This document shows positions 1-6,978 of a stretch of DNA of 10,831 nt, in pieces (positions within the stretch are counted from its first letter, which is position 1; every line of letters begins with the position of its first letter). The position numbers and the translations under genes are program-made. The notes under the pieces are model-generated. The model did no database searches. It saw nothing but the letters and a program-made list of their open reading frames with translations, and had not been told where the DNA came from. Source of the DNA: an uncultured Pseudomonadota bacterium (lineage in GTDB: Bacteria > Myxococcota_A > Polyangia > HGW-17); NCBI GenBank assembly GCA_938004375.1, contig CALKWH010000183.1, positions 1 through 10,831 on the forward strand, given 5' to 3'.

Positions 1-744
1 CACGGTCACGAGCGAGGGCTGGCCCTCGCGCAGGTCCCCGAGGGCGCGGCGTCCCTCCTGGAGACCCAGGATGTCGATCAGGTCGTCCCGGCCCTGGAAC
101 AGCACGCCCAGGCCCGTGCCCAGCTCCTCGAGGCGGAGAAGGGCTTCCGGATCATCGAGGCCGGCCAGCTCGGCGGCCCCGGCGAGGCAGACCCGGAACA
201 GGGCGCCGGTCTTGCCCGCGCAGATCCGCCCGTAGTCTTCCGGGCTCCCGGGCTCGCGGTGGAGCCAGGCGATCTCGGTCATCTGGCCCTCGACCATGCG
301 CAGCAGCTCGCCGGAGAGGCGCTCGAGGACCCGCAGCCGGATCTCGGGGGCAGCGGCGCCCTGCAGGAACAGGTGGACGGCGGCCGGCAGCAGCAGGTCC
401 CCCAGGTTCAGGGCCTGGCGGACGCCCAGCAGGCGCCAGGCCGAGGGGCGGTCCCGGCGGAACTCGTCCAGATCCTCGATGTCGTCGTGGATCAGGGACG
501 CGTGGTGGATCAGTTCGACGGCTGCGGCAAGGGACAGCGCGGCCTCTCCGTCGCCGCCGTGGGCGAGGTGGGAGGCGAGCACGAGGGCCGGCCGCAGGCG
601 CTTGCCCTTCGAGGCGATCAGGGGGTTCACCAGCCGGGCGAGCTCGCCCGGGAGGCCGCCGGTCCAGCGGGCGGCGGCGTCGCGGATCACCGCGTCCAGG
701 GGCGCGTCGTAACGGGTTCGGAGCGTGTCGAGCGTCAGTTCCAT
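1..744 (-). CDS. E-type polyprenyl (trans-isoprenyl) diphosphate synthase, 3' end cut by window edge
   Basis: This chain elongates an allylic diphosphate by adding isopentenyl diphosphate units, giving precursors of quinone side chains, carotenoids or other isoprenoids. Translating the minus strand from the ATG at 744-742 gives 248 residues with no stop before base 1, so the C-terminus is missing. Family landmarks appear in order: GKRLRP (47-52) for IPP binding; the first aspartate-rich motif DDIED (87-91) followed by RR (96-97); GKTG (177-180); the second aspartate motif DDLID (220-224); and a GDLREGQPS segment (236-244) that resembles the usual GxDLxEGKxT. Residues 4 and 5 before the first motif are Ser83 and Ala82. 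The absence of an aromatic plug there is compatible with a product longer than farnesyl, but this is only an inference. An AGGA lies about 12 bases before the ATG, rather far. The gene is transcribed away from pyrBI. The family is certain; the product length and gene symbol are not. Confidence 0.93.
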   Translation of the reverse strand, partial: MELTLDTLRTRYDAPLDAVIRDAAARWTGGLPGELARLVNPLIASKGKRLRPALVLASHLAHGGDGEAALSLAAAVELIHHASLIHDDIEDLDEFRRDRPSAWRLLGVRQALNLGDLLLPAAVHLFLQGAAAPEIRLRVLERLSGELLRMVEGQMTEIAWLHREPGSPEDYGRICAGKTGALFRVCLAGAAELAGLDDPEALLRLEELGTGLGVLFQGRDDLIDILGLQEGRRALGDLREGQPSLVTV

Positions 745-868
745 CGGGTGGGCCCGTCCTTCTCCGGGCCGGGGCTCTCTTTTTCCCTGTTTTTTTGTGG
801 AAAGGGAAGCCCTATTTGCCGGGGTCCTCGTTTTGGCGCGGGGTCCGCCGAGGGTCCCGCAGGAAAGC

Positions 869-898
869 ATTGTAACCGGAAACGTCCTTGCATATATT
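869..898 (+). promoter_or_regulatory. Predicted sigma70-type promoter of pyrBI
   Basis: A -35-like TTGTAA at 870-875 is separated by exactly 17 bases from a -10-like TATATT at 893-898. This predicts a transcript start near 905 and a leader of about 38 bases before the pyrBI ATG. It lies in the AT-richest part of the divergent spacer. On the opposite strand, TACAAT (874 down to 869) is a five-of-six match to a -10 box that could serve the prenyl synthase gene. I found no good -35 for it, so that reverse promoter is weaker. No attenuator hairpin with a T-run is visible in the short pyrBI leader. Confidence 0.6.
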
Positions 899-942
899 CC
901 GGGCGTCGTGAAGCCATTACCCTCTGACGGAAAGGAAGCCCC

Positions 943-2454
943 ATGTCACTACTGAAGAACGGACTCGTGGACATCCACCATCTCAGCACACAGGACATGC
1001 TCGAGATCCTGAAGTTCGCGGCGCGGCTCAAGGACGCCCTCGACCGCAGGGACGTACCGGCCTACCAGCTCGCCGCGGGCCGCGACGCCCTGGTGGCGCA
1101 GTTGTTCTACGAGAGCTCCACGCGGACGCGGGCCAGCTTCGAGATCGCCGCCCTGCGCCTGGGCTGCCGGGTGACCGGCTTCGGCTCCACCGAGGGCTCC
1201 AGCGTGAGCAAGGGCGAGAGCCTGTCCCACACCATCGACATGTTCGACGCCTACGCCTGCGACGCCATCGTGCTGCGCCACCCCCTGGACGGCGCCGCCC
1301 TGTGGGCGTCCGAGCGCACGAAGGTCCCCGTGTTCAACGCCGGAGATGGCAAGCACCAGCACCCCACCCAGACCATCCTCGACCTGTTCACAATCCTGGA
1401 GCGGCACGGGCGCCTGGACCACCTCACCGTGGTGTTCTCAGGGGACCTCAAGTACGGCCGGACCACCCACACCCTGGCCCTGGCGCTCAGCCAGTTCCCG
1501 GGCAACACCTTCCACTTCCGCGCCCCGTCGATCCTGGCAATGCCCCGGGCCATCACCGAGCTGGTCCGCGGCCGCGGCGTGCAGGTGCTCGAGTCCGAGA
1601 ACATGGCCGAGGGCCTGGAGGAGGCGGACATCTTCTACCAGACCCGTATCCAGCGCGAGCGCATGCCGGACCAGAACGAGTTCGAGAAGGCCAAGAAGTC
1701 CGGCGCTTTCACCCTGGCCATGATGGAGCGCACGAAGCCCATGTTCGGGCTGATGCACCCCCTGCCCATCGACAAGCGTCTGCCGGGCATCCTGCCCGAG
1801 CTCGACGCCCACCCCAAGTCTCTCTACAAGCGCCAGGCCGGCAACGGCGTGCCCACGCGCATGGCCCAGCTCGCGCTGGCCATGGGGCTCGCCGAGCTCC
1901 CGGTGTCGGGGCGCCCGGCGCACCAGGCCGTCGATCCGGGCGAGGACTTCGTGCGTCACCTCGAGATCACGCAGAAGCCGCCTCGGGAGGGCGTCTCCAT
2001 CCGGCCGATCCGCGACCGCGGCGTCGTGCTCGACCACCTGCAGCCCCACTCCGAGAGCCTGCTCGCCATGCTGCTGCGCGTGAAGGAGCGCCGGGACGTC
2101 TACCGCGCCGGCACCGTCCGCTCGGTGGCCCGCCCGGACCACGTCAAGGGCATCCTGATGATCGAGGACCGCGCGCTGACCCGCGAGGAGCTGCGCCTGA
2201 TCGCCTCGGTGAGCCCCGGCGCCCGCGTCAACCGCATCGAGAACGCCCGCGTGGTGGAGAAGCTCGAGCTCGCCCTGCCGTCGGTCGTCTCCGGGCTCGA
2301 GCACGTGATGTGCCCCAACTCCGGCTGCATCACCCGCCCCGAGCACCAGGAGCACGTCGCGAGCTGCTTCGAGAGGCTCGACCCGGGCACCCTGCGGTGC
2401 AAATACTGCGACCACATCCTCGAGTCCGGCGAGATGTTCGGACACCTGTACTAG
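943..2454 (+). CDS. pyrBI: Aspartate carbamoyltransferase, fused catalytic (PyrB) and regulatory (PyrI) chains
   Basis: The protein condenses carbamoyl phosphate with aspartate, the committed step of pyrimidine synthesis in the cytosol. The 503 residues hold two family members end to end. Residues 1 to about 322 are the catalytic chain, with the carbamoyl phosphate motif STRTR (59-63), the mobile loop SSVSKGES (86-93), HQHPTQ (138-143), Arg173 in GDLKYGRTTH and HPLP (272-275). After a linker of about 28 residues, roughly 351-503 match the regulatory chain over its full usual length of about 150. That part includes VNRIEN (429-434) and four zinc cysteines: C457 and C462 (CPNSGC), C486 and C489 (CKYC). 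There is no stop or frameshift between the halves. The ATG at 943 follows AAAGGA at 931-936 with six bases between. Fused PyrBI chains are known, for example in Thermotoga. The effector site lacks the lysine equivalent to E. coli Lys60 (Met406 here), so nucleotide control may differ. The function is very secure. Confidence 0.97.
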   Translation: MSLLKNGLVDIHHLSTQDMLEILKFAARLKDALDRRDVPAYQLAAGRDALVAQLFYESSTRTRASFEIAALRLGCRVTGFGSTEGSSVSKGESLSHTIDMFDAYACDAIVLRHPLDGAALWASERTKVPVFNAGDGKHQHPTQTILDLFTILERHGRLDHLTVVFSGDLKYGRTTHTLALALSQFPGNTFHFRAPSILAMPRAITELVRGRGVQVLESENMAEGLEEADIFYQTRIQRERMPDQNEFEKAKKSGAFTLAMMERTKPMFGLMHPLPIDKRLPGILPELDAHPKSLYKRQAGNGVPTRMAQLALAMGLAELPVSGRPAHQAVDPGEDFVRHLEITQKPPREGVSIRPIRDRGVVLDHLQPHSESLLAMLLRVKERRDVYRAGTVRSVARPDHVKGILMIEDRALTREELRLIASVSPGARVNRIENARVVEKLELALPSVVSGLEHVMCPNSGCITRPEHQEHVASCFERLDPGTLRCKYCDHILESGEMFGHLY

Positions 2455-2466
2455 GGCCGCCGGGAT

Positions 2467-2685
2467 CACGGACGACACGGACTGCGGCCTGAAGAACGGA
2501 CGAACACGGACGGCCACGGACGGCCACGGACAGGCACGGACGGCCGCTGGAGCACGGACGACACGGACGAGGGAACAAGGATCGCGTCTGGCAAGGACAC
2601 CCTGCGCATGTCCGTGTTCCCGGCCGCTGTCCGTGGCTGTCCGTGGTGGTCCGTGCCAGTCCGTGCCAGTCCGTGCCAGTCCGTT
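2467..2685. repeat. Inverted pair of phased CACGGAC / GTCCGTG heptamer arrays between convergent genes
   Basis: This noncoding island lies between the pyrBI stop (2454) and the end of the convergent yhbY-like gene (2748). The left arm has eight exact CACGGAC copies, starting at 2467, 2476, 2505, 2515, 2525, 2535, 2553 and 2562, plus one AACGGAC at 2495. The right arm has the reverse complement GTCCGTG at 2610, 2629, 2639, 2649, 2659 and 2669, plus GTCCGTT at 2679. The central copies repeat every 10 bases, about one helical turn. The arms are separated by about 41 bases, and both carry a CGGCCGCT block (2541 and 2621). A transcript from either strand could fold into a long imperfect hairpin. 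It could be a two-way transcription end, a protein-binding array or a selfish short repeat; the sequence does not decide. Confidence 0.85.
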
Positions 2686-2698
2686 TCCCGTGCGGCCT

Positions 2699-2744
2699 GC
2701 GGAATCGCGACGCGATTCCGCCAAGCGACCGGTCCTCCGGTCGC
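2699..2744. terminator. Two tandem GC-rich hairpins just past the yhbY-like stop
   Basis: The first is a perfect 23-base palindrome at 2699-2721 (arms GCGGAATCGCG and CGCGATTCCGC around one A), giving about ten base pairs with a three-base loop. The second, at 2725-2744, has arms GCGACCGG and CCGGTCGC around the tetraloop TCCT. They start three bases beyond the stop codon of the minus-strand purSL-purQ-yhbY operon. Neither is followed by a T-run in either direction, so a classical intrinsic terminator is not shown. They could end transcription with help, or protect the 3' end of the mRNA. Confidence 0.5.
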
Positions 2745-2747
2745 CGC

Positions 2748-3164
2748 TCACACCTTCAGGAACGGGCGATACAAAATGACCGTGTGGCCGCGCAGGCCCA
2801 GGAGCACGGCGTGGGCCTCGGCCGCCAGGTACTCGGCGGCGGCGTGCTTGTCCTCGGGGTCGTGCATGCGGACCTTGATCAGTTCGTGCTGGCAGAGGGC
2901 CTCGTGGACGGCCTGGATCACGCCCTCGGAGACGCCGTTCTCGCCGATGAGGACGACGGGCTTCAGGGAGTGCGCCTCGCCGCGCAGGCGGGTGCGCTCG
3001 GCGCCGTTGAGAATCGGCAGGGGGGTCTTCTTCGCCTCCTCGAGGGTGGGCGGCTTCGGCGCGGCTTTGCGGCGGGCCTTCGGGGGCACGTCGATGGGGG
3101 ACTGGCGCGTCTTGCGCAGAGGATGGCGGGCGGTGCGGGAGAAGTTCTCGGTCTTGCGGGTCAT
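2748..3164 (-). CDS. yhbY: YhbY / CRS1-YhbY (CRM) domain RNA-binding protein
   Basis: This is a small cytosolic RNA-binding protein of 138 residues. The CRM domain occupies about 50-138. It contains the family's Gly-rich loop GENG (74-77) in a LKPVVLIGENGVSEGVI context, then HELIKVRM (93-100) and the closing strand GHTVILYR (126-133). In known bacteria such proteins associate with the large ribosomal subunit and its assembly precursors. Compared with the E. coli protein of about 97 residues, this one has an extra N-terminal tail of about 50 residues, rich in Lys, Arg and Pro (KARRKAAPK at 29-37) and probably disordered and RNA-contacting. It starts three bases after the purQ stop with only a weak GGAT before the ATG, which suggests translational coupling to purQ. 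It is the last gene of the operon. The family is clear. The exact RNA target is unknown, and a role in purine metabolism is not implied. Confidence 0.9.
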   Translation of the reverse strand: MTRKTENFSRTARHPLRKTRQSPIDVPPKARRKAAPKPPTLEEAKKTPLPILNGAERTRLRGEAHSLKPVVLIGENGVSEGVIQAVHEALCQHELIKVRMHDPEDKHAAAEYLAAEAHAVLLGLRGHTVILYRPFLKV

Positions 3165-3167
3165 CGG

Positions 3168-3995
3168 TCATCCATGATTCCGGCGGAGCCAGTCCACCGC
3201 GTTACGGAAAAGGAGGATGCCGGCGCCCTCCTCGTGCTTTGGCGGCCCGTCGAGGAACTCGCGGGTCCAGCGCGGGTGGTTGGTGTAGTGATTGTAGGCC
3301 TCGGGGTGCGGCATGAGGCCGAAGATGCGGCCGGTGGGGTCGCACAGCGCGGCGATGCCGCCCGGGGAGCCATTGGGGTTGAGCGGGTACGCCTCGGTGG
3401 GCCCGCCGGTGGCGGGATCGATGTAGACCAGGGGCGCCAGGTGCCCGTCGCGGATGGTGTCCATCACGGCGTCGTCGGAGGCCACCAGTCGGCCCTCGCC
3501 GTGGCGCACGGGCAGTTCGATCACGTCGAGCCCGCGGGTGAACACGCAGGGGCTCGCGGGATCGGCCTTCAGGGTCACCCAGCGGTCCTCGAAGCGCCCG
3601 TTGAGGTTGTGGGTCAGCGTGACGCGCGGCGTCCACTCCCGGGCGGGGAGGATCCCCAGTTTCACGAGCAGTTGGAAGCCGTTGCAGATGCCGATGATCA
3701 CGCCACCGGCGTCGAGCAGGCGGTCGAGCTGGACGCGCAGGGCGTCATGGCCGGCGCCCGGTCGGCCGTGGGCGAAGCGGAAGGCGCCGGCGCGGGCCGA
3801 GCCCAGGTTGTCGCCGTCGAGGAAGCCGCCGGGCAGGCATAGGAACTGGTAGCCGTCAAGAGAATCGTGGCCGGCGAGGAGCTCCCAGATCGAGAGGATG
3901 TTCACCTCGTCGGCGCCGGCGAGGCGGGCGGCGTGGGCGGTCTCGGCCTCGCAGTTGGTGCCGTTGCCACAAAGAACGAGGGTGCGCAGCTTCAT
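3168..3995 (-). CDS. purQ: Phosphoribosylformylglycinamidine synthase, glutaminase subunit PurQ
   Basis: PurQ is a class I glutamine amidotransferase. It hydrolyses glutamine and passes ammonia to the PurL active site, in the fourth step of purine synthesis. The 275-residue chain shows the whole fold: a start of the type VLCGNGTNCEAET (7-19), the oxyanion region LPGGFLDGDN (54-63), the nucleophile Cys104 in GICNGFQ (102-108), and the remaining triad residues His230 and Glu232 in GLMPHPEAY (226-234). The nucleophile motif is intact, so the enzyme should be active. At 275 residues it is longer than the 225-230 typical of Bacillus PurQ and closer to the glutaminase domain of large fused PurL enzymes. 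The ATG follows the purSL stop by four bases. The ribosome binding site AAAGGAG overlaps that stop, so translation of the two subunits is very likely coupled, as suits partners in one complex. Confidence 0.95.
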   Translation of the reverse strand: MKLRTLVLCGNGTNCEAETAHAARLAGADEVNILSIWELLAGHDSLDGYQFLCLPGGFLDGDNLGSARAGAFRFAHGRPGAGHDALRVQLDRLLDAGGVIIGICNGFQLLVKLGILPAREWTPRVTLTHNLNGRFEDRWVTLKADPASPCVFTRGLDVIELPVRHGEGRLVASDDAVMDTIRDGHLAPLVYIDPATGGPTEAYPLNPNGSPGGIAALCDPTGRIFGLMPHPEAYNHYTNHPRWTREFLDGPPKHEEGAGILLFRNAVDWLRRNHG

Positions 3996-4009
3996 GGGGT
4001 CACTCCTTT
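3996..4009 (-). promoter_or_regulatory. purQ ribosome binding site overlapping the purSL stop codon
   Basis: Read on the minus strand this is GAAAGGAGTGACCCC and then the purQ ATG. The TGA in it is the purSL stop, so the Shine-Dalgarno sequence of purQ lies inside the last codons of purSL. A ribosome finishing purSL would sit on the purQ start, which favours matched output of the two subunits. This fixes the purQ start at 3995. Confidence 0.8.
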
Positions 4010-6978
4010 CCCTGGGAGAAGGCCAGCGGGGCGTGCCAGGCGGAGAAACACTCCGCCAGGCTCCACGAGACGGCGCCCCCGCGGGCGAGGCGCAGGTCGA
4101 TCCGGTCCGCGGCGGTCGTCTCGCCCACCCGGGCGACGGGGAGGCCGGCGAGGGCCGCCTCGAAGGCGGCGGTGTTCGCGGGATCGACGCTGACCACGAA
4201 GCGGCCGGCGGACTCGGAGAACACCAGCTCGTCGTCGCGCAGGTCCGGGGAGTCGGCCGGCACGCGGGCCAGGTCTACGGCGCAGCCGAGGCCGCCGGCG
4301 AAGGCCGACTCGGCCAGCGCCACGCCCAGGCCGCCGTCGGAGCAGTCGTGGCACGAGGCGATCAGCCCCTCCCGCATGGCGGCGTGAAGGGCGCGGTAGA
4401 GCCGCAGGTTGTCGGCGGCGCGCACGATCGGCACCGCGGTGGACGAAAGGCCCAACTCGGCGAGGTACTCCGAGCCACCCAGCTCGCGGCGGGTGAGGCC
4501 CAGCACGTACACGGCGGTGCCCGGGCGCTTGAAGTCCATGGTGACGGCCCGGCGCACGTCGGGCACGATGCCCGCCAGCGAGATCAGCAGCGTCGGCGGC
4601 ACCGAGATCCAGCGGGCGCCGACCCGGGCGTCGTTCTTCATGCTGTCCTTGCCCGAGATCAGCGGCAGGTTGTAGGCCAGGCAGAGCTCGGCCAGGGCGC
4701 GGTTCGCCCGCACCAGGCCGGCGAGCTTGCGCTCGTGATCCGGCGCCGGCGCGATGGGGTCGGGCCAGCAGAAGTTGTCCAGCGCGCTGAACGTGTCGGG
4801 GTCGCCGCCGGCGGCCACCGCGTTGCGAACGGCCTCGTCCACGGAGGCCGCGGCCATGGCCCCCGCGTCGATGTCGGAGTAGCGGGGCACCAGGCCGTGG
4901 GAGACCACGATCCCGCGCAGGCTGTCGAGCAACGGGCGCATGACGGCCGCGTCCGATGGGCCCTGGGCCGCGACGCCGCACAGGGGCTTCACCACCGAGC
5001 GCCCTTTCACTTCATGGTCGTACTGGCGCACCCAGTACTCCTTGCTGGCGATGTTGAGCCGGGAGAGGAGGCGCAGCAGCAAGCTACGCAGGTCGGGGTC
5101 GGCGGGCAGGGCGGGCTCCACCGGGGTGGGCGGCGTCCAGGTCGCGGCCAGCTCGCGGCGGGGCAGGCCCTCGTGGAGGAAGCCAAGGTCCAGTAGGGCG
5201 ACAATCTGTCCGTCGTGCCGGACCGTGAAGGTGCCCGAGTCGGTGAACGTGCCGAGCACCGTGCTCTCGACGTTCATCAGGTTCGACAGCGCCATGAAGG
5301 CGTCGAGCTTGGCCGGCGGCACCGCGACGGTCATACGCTCCTGGCTCTCGGAGACCAGGATCTCCCACGGGTCGAGGCCGGCGTACTTCAGCGGGGCCTT
5401 CGCGAGATCGAGGTCGGCGCCCCCCGAGAAGGTGGCCATCTCGCCCACCGAGGACGAGAGACCGCCCGCGCCGTTGTCGGTCAGCCCGCTGTAGAGGCCG
5501 GCGTCCCGGGCCTTCTGCAGGAAGTCGAACATTCGCTTCTGGGTGATGGGATCGCCGATCTGGACGGCCGAGGAGGGGCTCTCCTCGGAGAGCTCCACCG
5601 AGGAGAAGGTCGCGCCGTGGATTCCGTCCTTGCCGATGCGGCCGCCGACCATCACGACGAGATCGCCGGCCTCGACGTATTTGCTGTAGCCCGGCCGACC
5701 GTGCAGCTCGAGGGGGATCAGCCCGCCGGTGCCGCAGTACACCAGCGGCTTGCCGATGTAGCGGTCGTCGAACACCACGGAGCCGTTGATGGTCGGGATG
5801 CCGCTCTGGTTGCCGCCGTGCTCCACGCCGGTGCGCACGCCCTCGAGGATGCGCATGGGGTGCAAAAGGCCGGTCGGGGGCGGCTCCTCGCGGCGGGGGT
5901 CGGCCAGGCAGAACACGTCGGTGTTGAACAGCAGCTCGGCGCCCATGCCCGTGCCGAACGGGTCGCGGTTGACGCCCACGATGCCCGTGAGGGCGCCGCC
6001 GTAGGGGTCCAGCGCCGACGGGCTGTTGTGGGTCTCGACCTTGAAGACCAGGCCGTGGGCCTCGTCGAAGCGGACCACGCCGGCGTTGTCCACGAACACG
6101 CTCAGGCAGCGGTCCGCCTCGCCGTCGCGCTCGCGGATGGCGCGGGTGGTGCCCTGGATGCAGGTCTTGTAGAGGCCGGGGATGCGAACGGTGACGCCGT
6201 CCTCGGTGTAGTCGATGTTGGCGCTGAAGATCTTGTGCTTGCAGTGCTCGGACCAGCTCTGGGCTATGCACTCCATCTCCACGTCGGTGAGCCGCTCGTC
6301 CAGTCCGGCGAGGCGCCGCGTCTCGCGGACCTCGGGGCGCTCGAACCAGGCCCGGATGACCTTCATCTCGGCGGCCGACAGCGCCCAGACGTTCTGGCGC
6401 GACAGCGCCTCGAGGGCGTCGTCGTCCCCCTCAAGGGAGACCGCGCGGACGCGGGGCTCGTGGGGGTTGCGGACCACCGGCGGGTTGGCCCGCAGCATCT
6501 GCCCGCCCTGGAACTCGGCGCGGGAGGCGATGCGGATGCGCTGGATCAGCGTGTTGGCGAAGAAGTCCTCGGCGAGGCGGTGGACCTGGCCGCGCTCCAG
6601 GCGCCCGAAGATGCGGTATTGCACGCCGGAGTACACGGCCGGGACGGGCCGGTCTCCGAGGAGCAGGGCCAGCGCCTCGCGGGCGGTGCGCCCCTCGTTG
6701 TCGGTCACGCCGGGCTTGAAGTCCACCTCGACGATCCAGTCCGCTTCGGTGGGCAGGTGGCCGTTGACGGACACCTGGTCGGAGATCGGATCCGATAGGG
6801 CGCCCCGGGCCCAGGTGGAGAGGACCTCCTCGGTCAGATCCTCGCTGACGGTGTAGACGCGCACCACGCGGATGTCGTCGATCTGGCCGGGGAACTCGCC
6901 GGACACGGTGGAACGGGCCTTGCGACCCATGGGATCCGGCCTGTGGGGTTGGGGACCGACTTCGATTCTCAGGATCAT
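4000..6978 (-). CDS. purL: Phosphoribosylformylglycinamidine synthase, fused PurS-PurL subunit
   Basis: This is the synthetase part of FGAM synthase. It uses ATP and ammonia to turn FGAR into FGAM in purine synthesis. The chosen ATG (6978) gives 992 residues. It is preceded by AGGAGG with a six-base gap, which is better than an ATG-less extension upstream. Residues 1 to about 160 look like two PurS-type units; the second has VEVDFKPGVTDNEGRTA (83-99) and ends near ANTLIQ. The linker helix follows (TDVEMECIAQSWSEHCKHK, 231-249), with the conserved His245. The first ATP-grasping half has KVETHNSPSALDPYGG (313-328), GNQSGIPTING (389-399) and LTDNGAGGLSSSVGEMA (499-515). The second half has ISGKDSMKND (774-783) and SDGGLGVALAES (880-891). 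The chain ends where an E. coli-type enzyme would continue into the glutaminase; that part is the separate purQ four bases on. The layout matches the PurSL type known from Geobacter-like bacteria. The call is secure; 'purSL' describes it better than plain purL. Confidence 0.95.
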   Translation of the reverse strand: MILRIEVGPQPHRPDPMGRKARSTVSGEFPGQIDDIRVVRVYTVSEDLTEEVLSTWARGALSDPISDQVSVNGHLPTEADWIVEVDFKPGVTDNEGRTAREALALLLGDRPVPAVYSGVQYRIFGRLERGQVHRLAEDFFANTLIQRIRIASRAEFQGGQMLRANPPVVRNPHEPRVRAVSLEGDDDALEALSRQNVWALSAAEMKVIRAWFERPEVRETRRLAGLDERLTDVEMECIAQSWSEHCKHKIFSANIDYTEDGVTVRIPGLYKTCIQGTTRAIRERDGEADRCLSVFVDNAGVVRFDEAHGLVFKVETHNSPSALDPYGGALTGIVGVNRDPFGTGMGAELLFNTDVFCLADPRREEPPPTGLLHPMRILEGVRTGVEHGGNQSGIPTINGSVVFDDRYIGKPLVYCGTGGLIPLELHGRPGYSKYVEAGDLVVMVGGRIGKDGIHGATFSSVELSEESPSSAVQIGDPITQKRMFDFLQKARDAGLYSGLTDNGAGGLSSSVGEMATFSGGADLDLAKAPLKYAGLDPWEILVSESQERMTVAVPPAKLDAFMALSNLMNVESTVLGTFTDSGTFTVRHDGQIVALLDLGFLHEGLPRRELAATWTPPTPVEPALPADPDLRSLLLRLLSRLNIASKEYWVRQYDHEVKGRSVVKPLCGVAAQGPSDAAVMRPLLDSLRGIVVSHGLVPRYSDIDAGAMAAASVDEAVRNAVAAGGDPDTFSALDNFCWPDPIAPAPDHERKLAGLVRANRALAELCLAYNLPLISGKDSMKNDARVGARWISVPPTLLISLAGIVPDVRRAVTMDFKRPGTAVYVLGLTRRELGGSEYLAELGLSSTAVPIVRAADNLRLYRALHAAMREGLIASCHDCSDGGLGVALAESAFAGGLGCAVDLARVPADSPDLRDDELVFSESAGRFVVSVDPANTAAFEAALAGLPVARVGETTAADRIDLRLARGGAVSWSLAECFSAWHAPLAFSQGKE

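Noticed and set aside
751..797. Intrinsic terminator on the plus strand (GGCCCG...CGGGCC then T-rich tract)
   Set aside because: No plus-strand gene ends upstream of it. The stem is only six pairs, and the T-rich tract is not directly attached. It is probably the 5' leader or promoter region of the minus-strand prenyl synthase.
2467..2685. CRISPR array or integron-like sites in the CACGGAC island
   Set aside because: The repeat word is only seven bases, the gaps are three bases, and no cas or integrase gene is nearby.
1438..3171. Long minus-strand open frame of 577 residues across pyrBI and the repeat island
   Set aside because: It runs antisense to pyrBI and through noncoding repeats, and is rich in Arg, Pro and His with no family motif. 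It exists because GC-rich DNA has few stop codons.
3898..6798. Long plus-strand open frames (3898-5196, 5215-6798) opposite purSL
   Set aside because: Their translations are low-complexity runs of Gly, Ala, Val, His and Arg, typical of the antisense of a GC-rich gene. The minus strand there encodes an intact, fully conserved PurSL.
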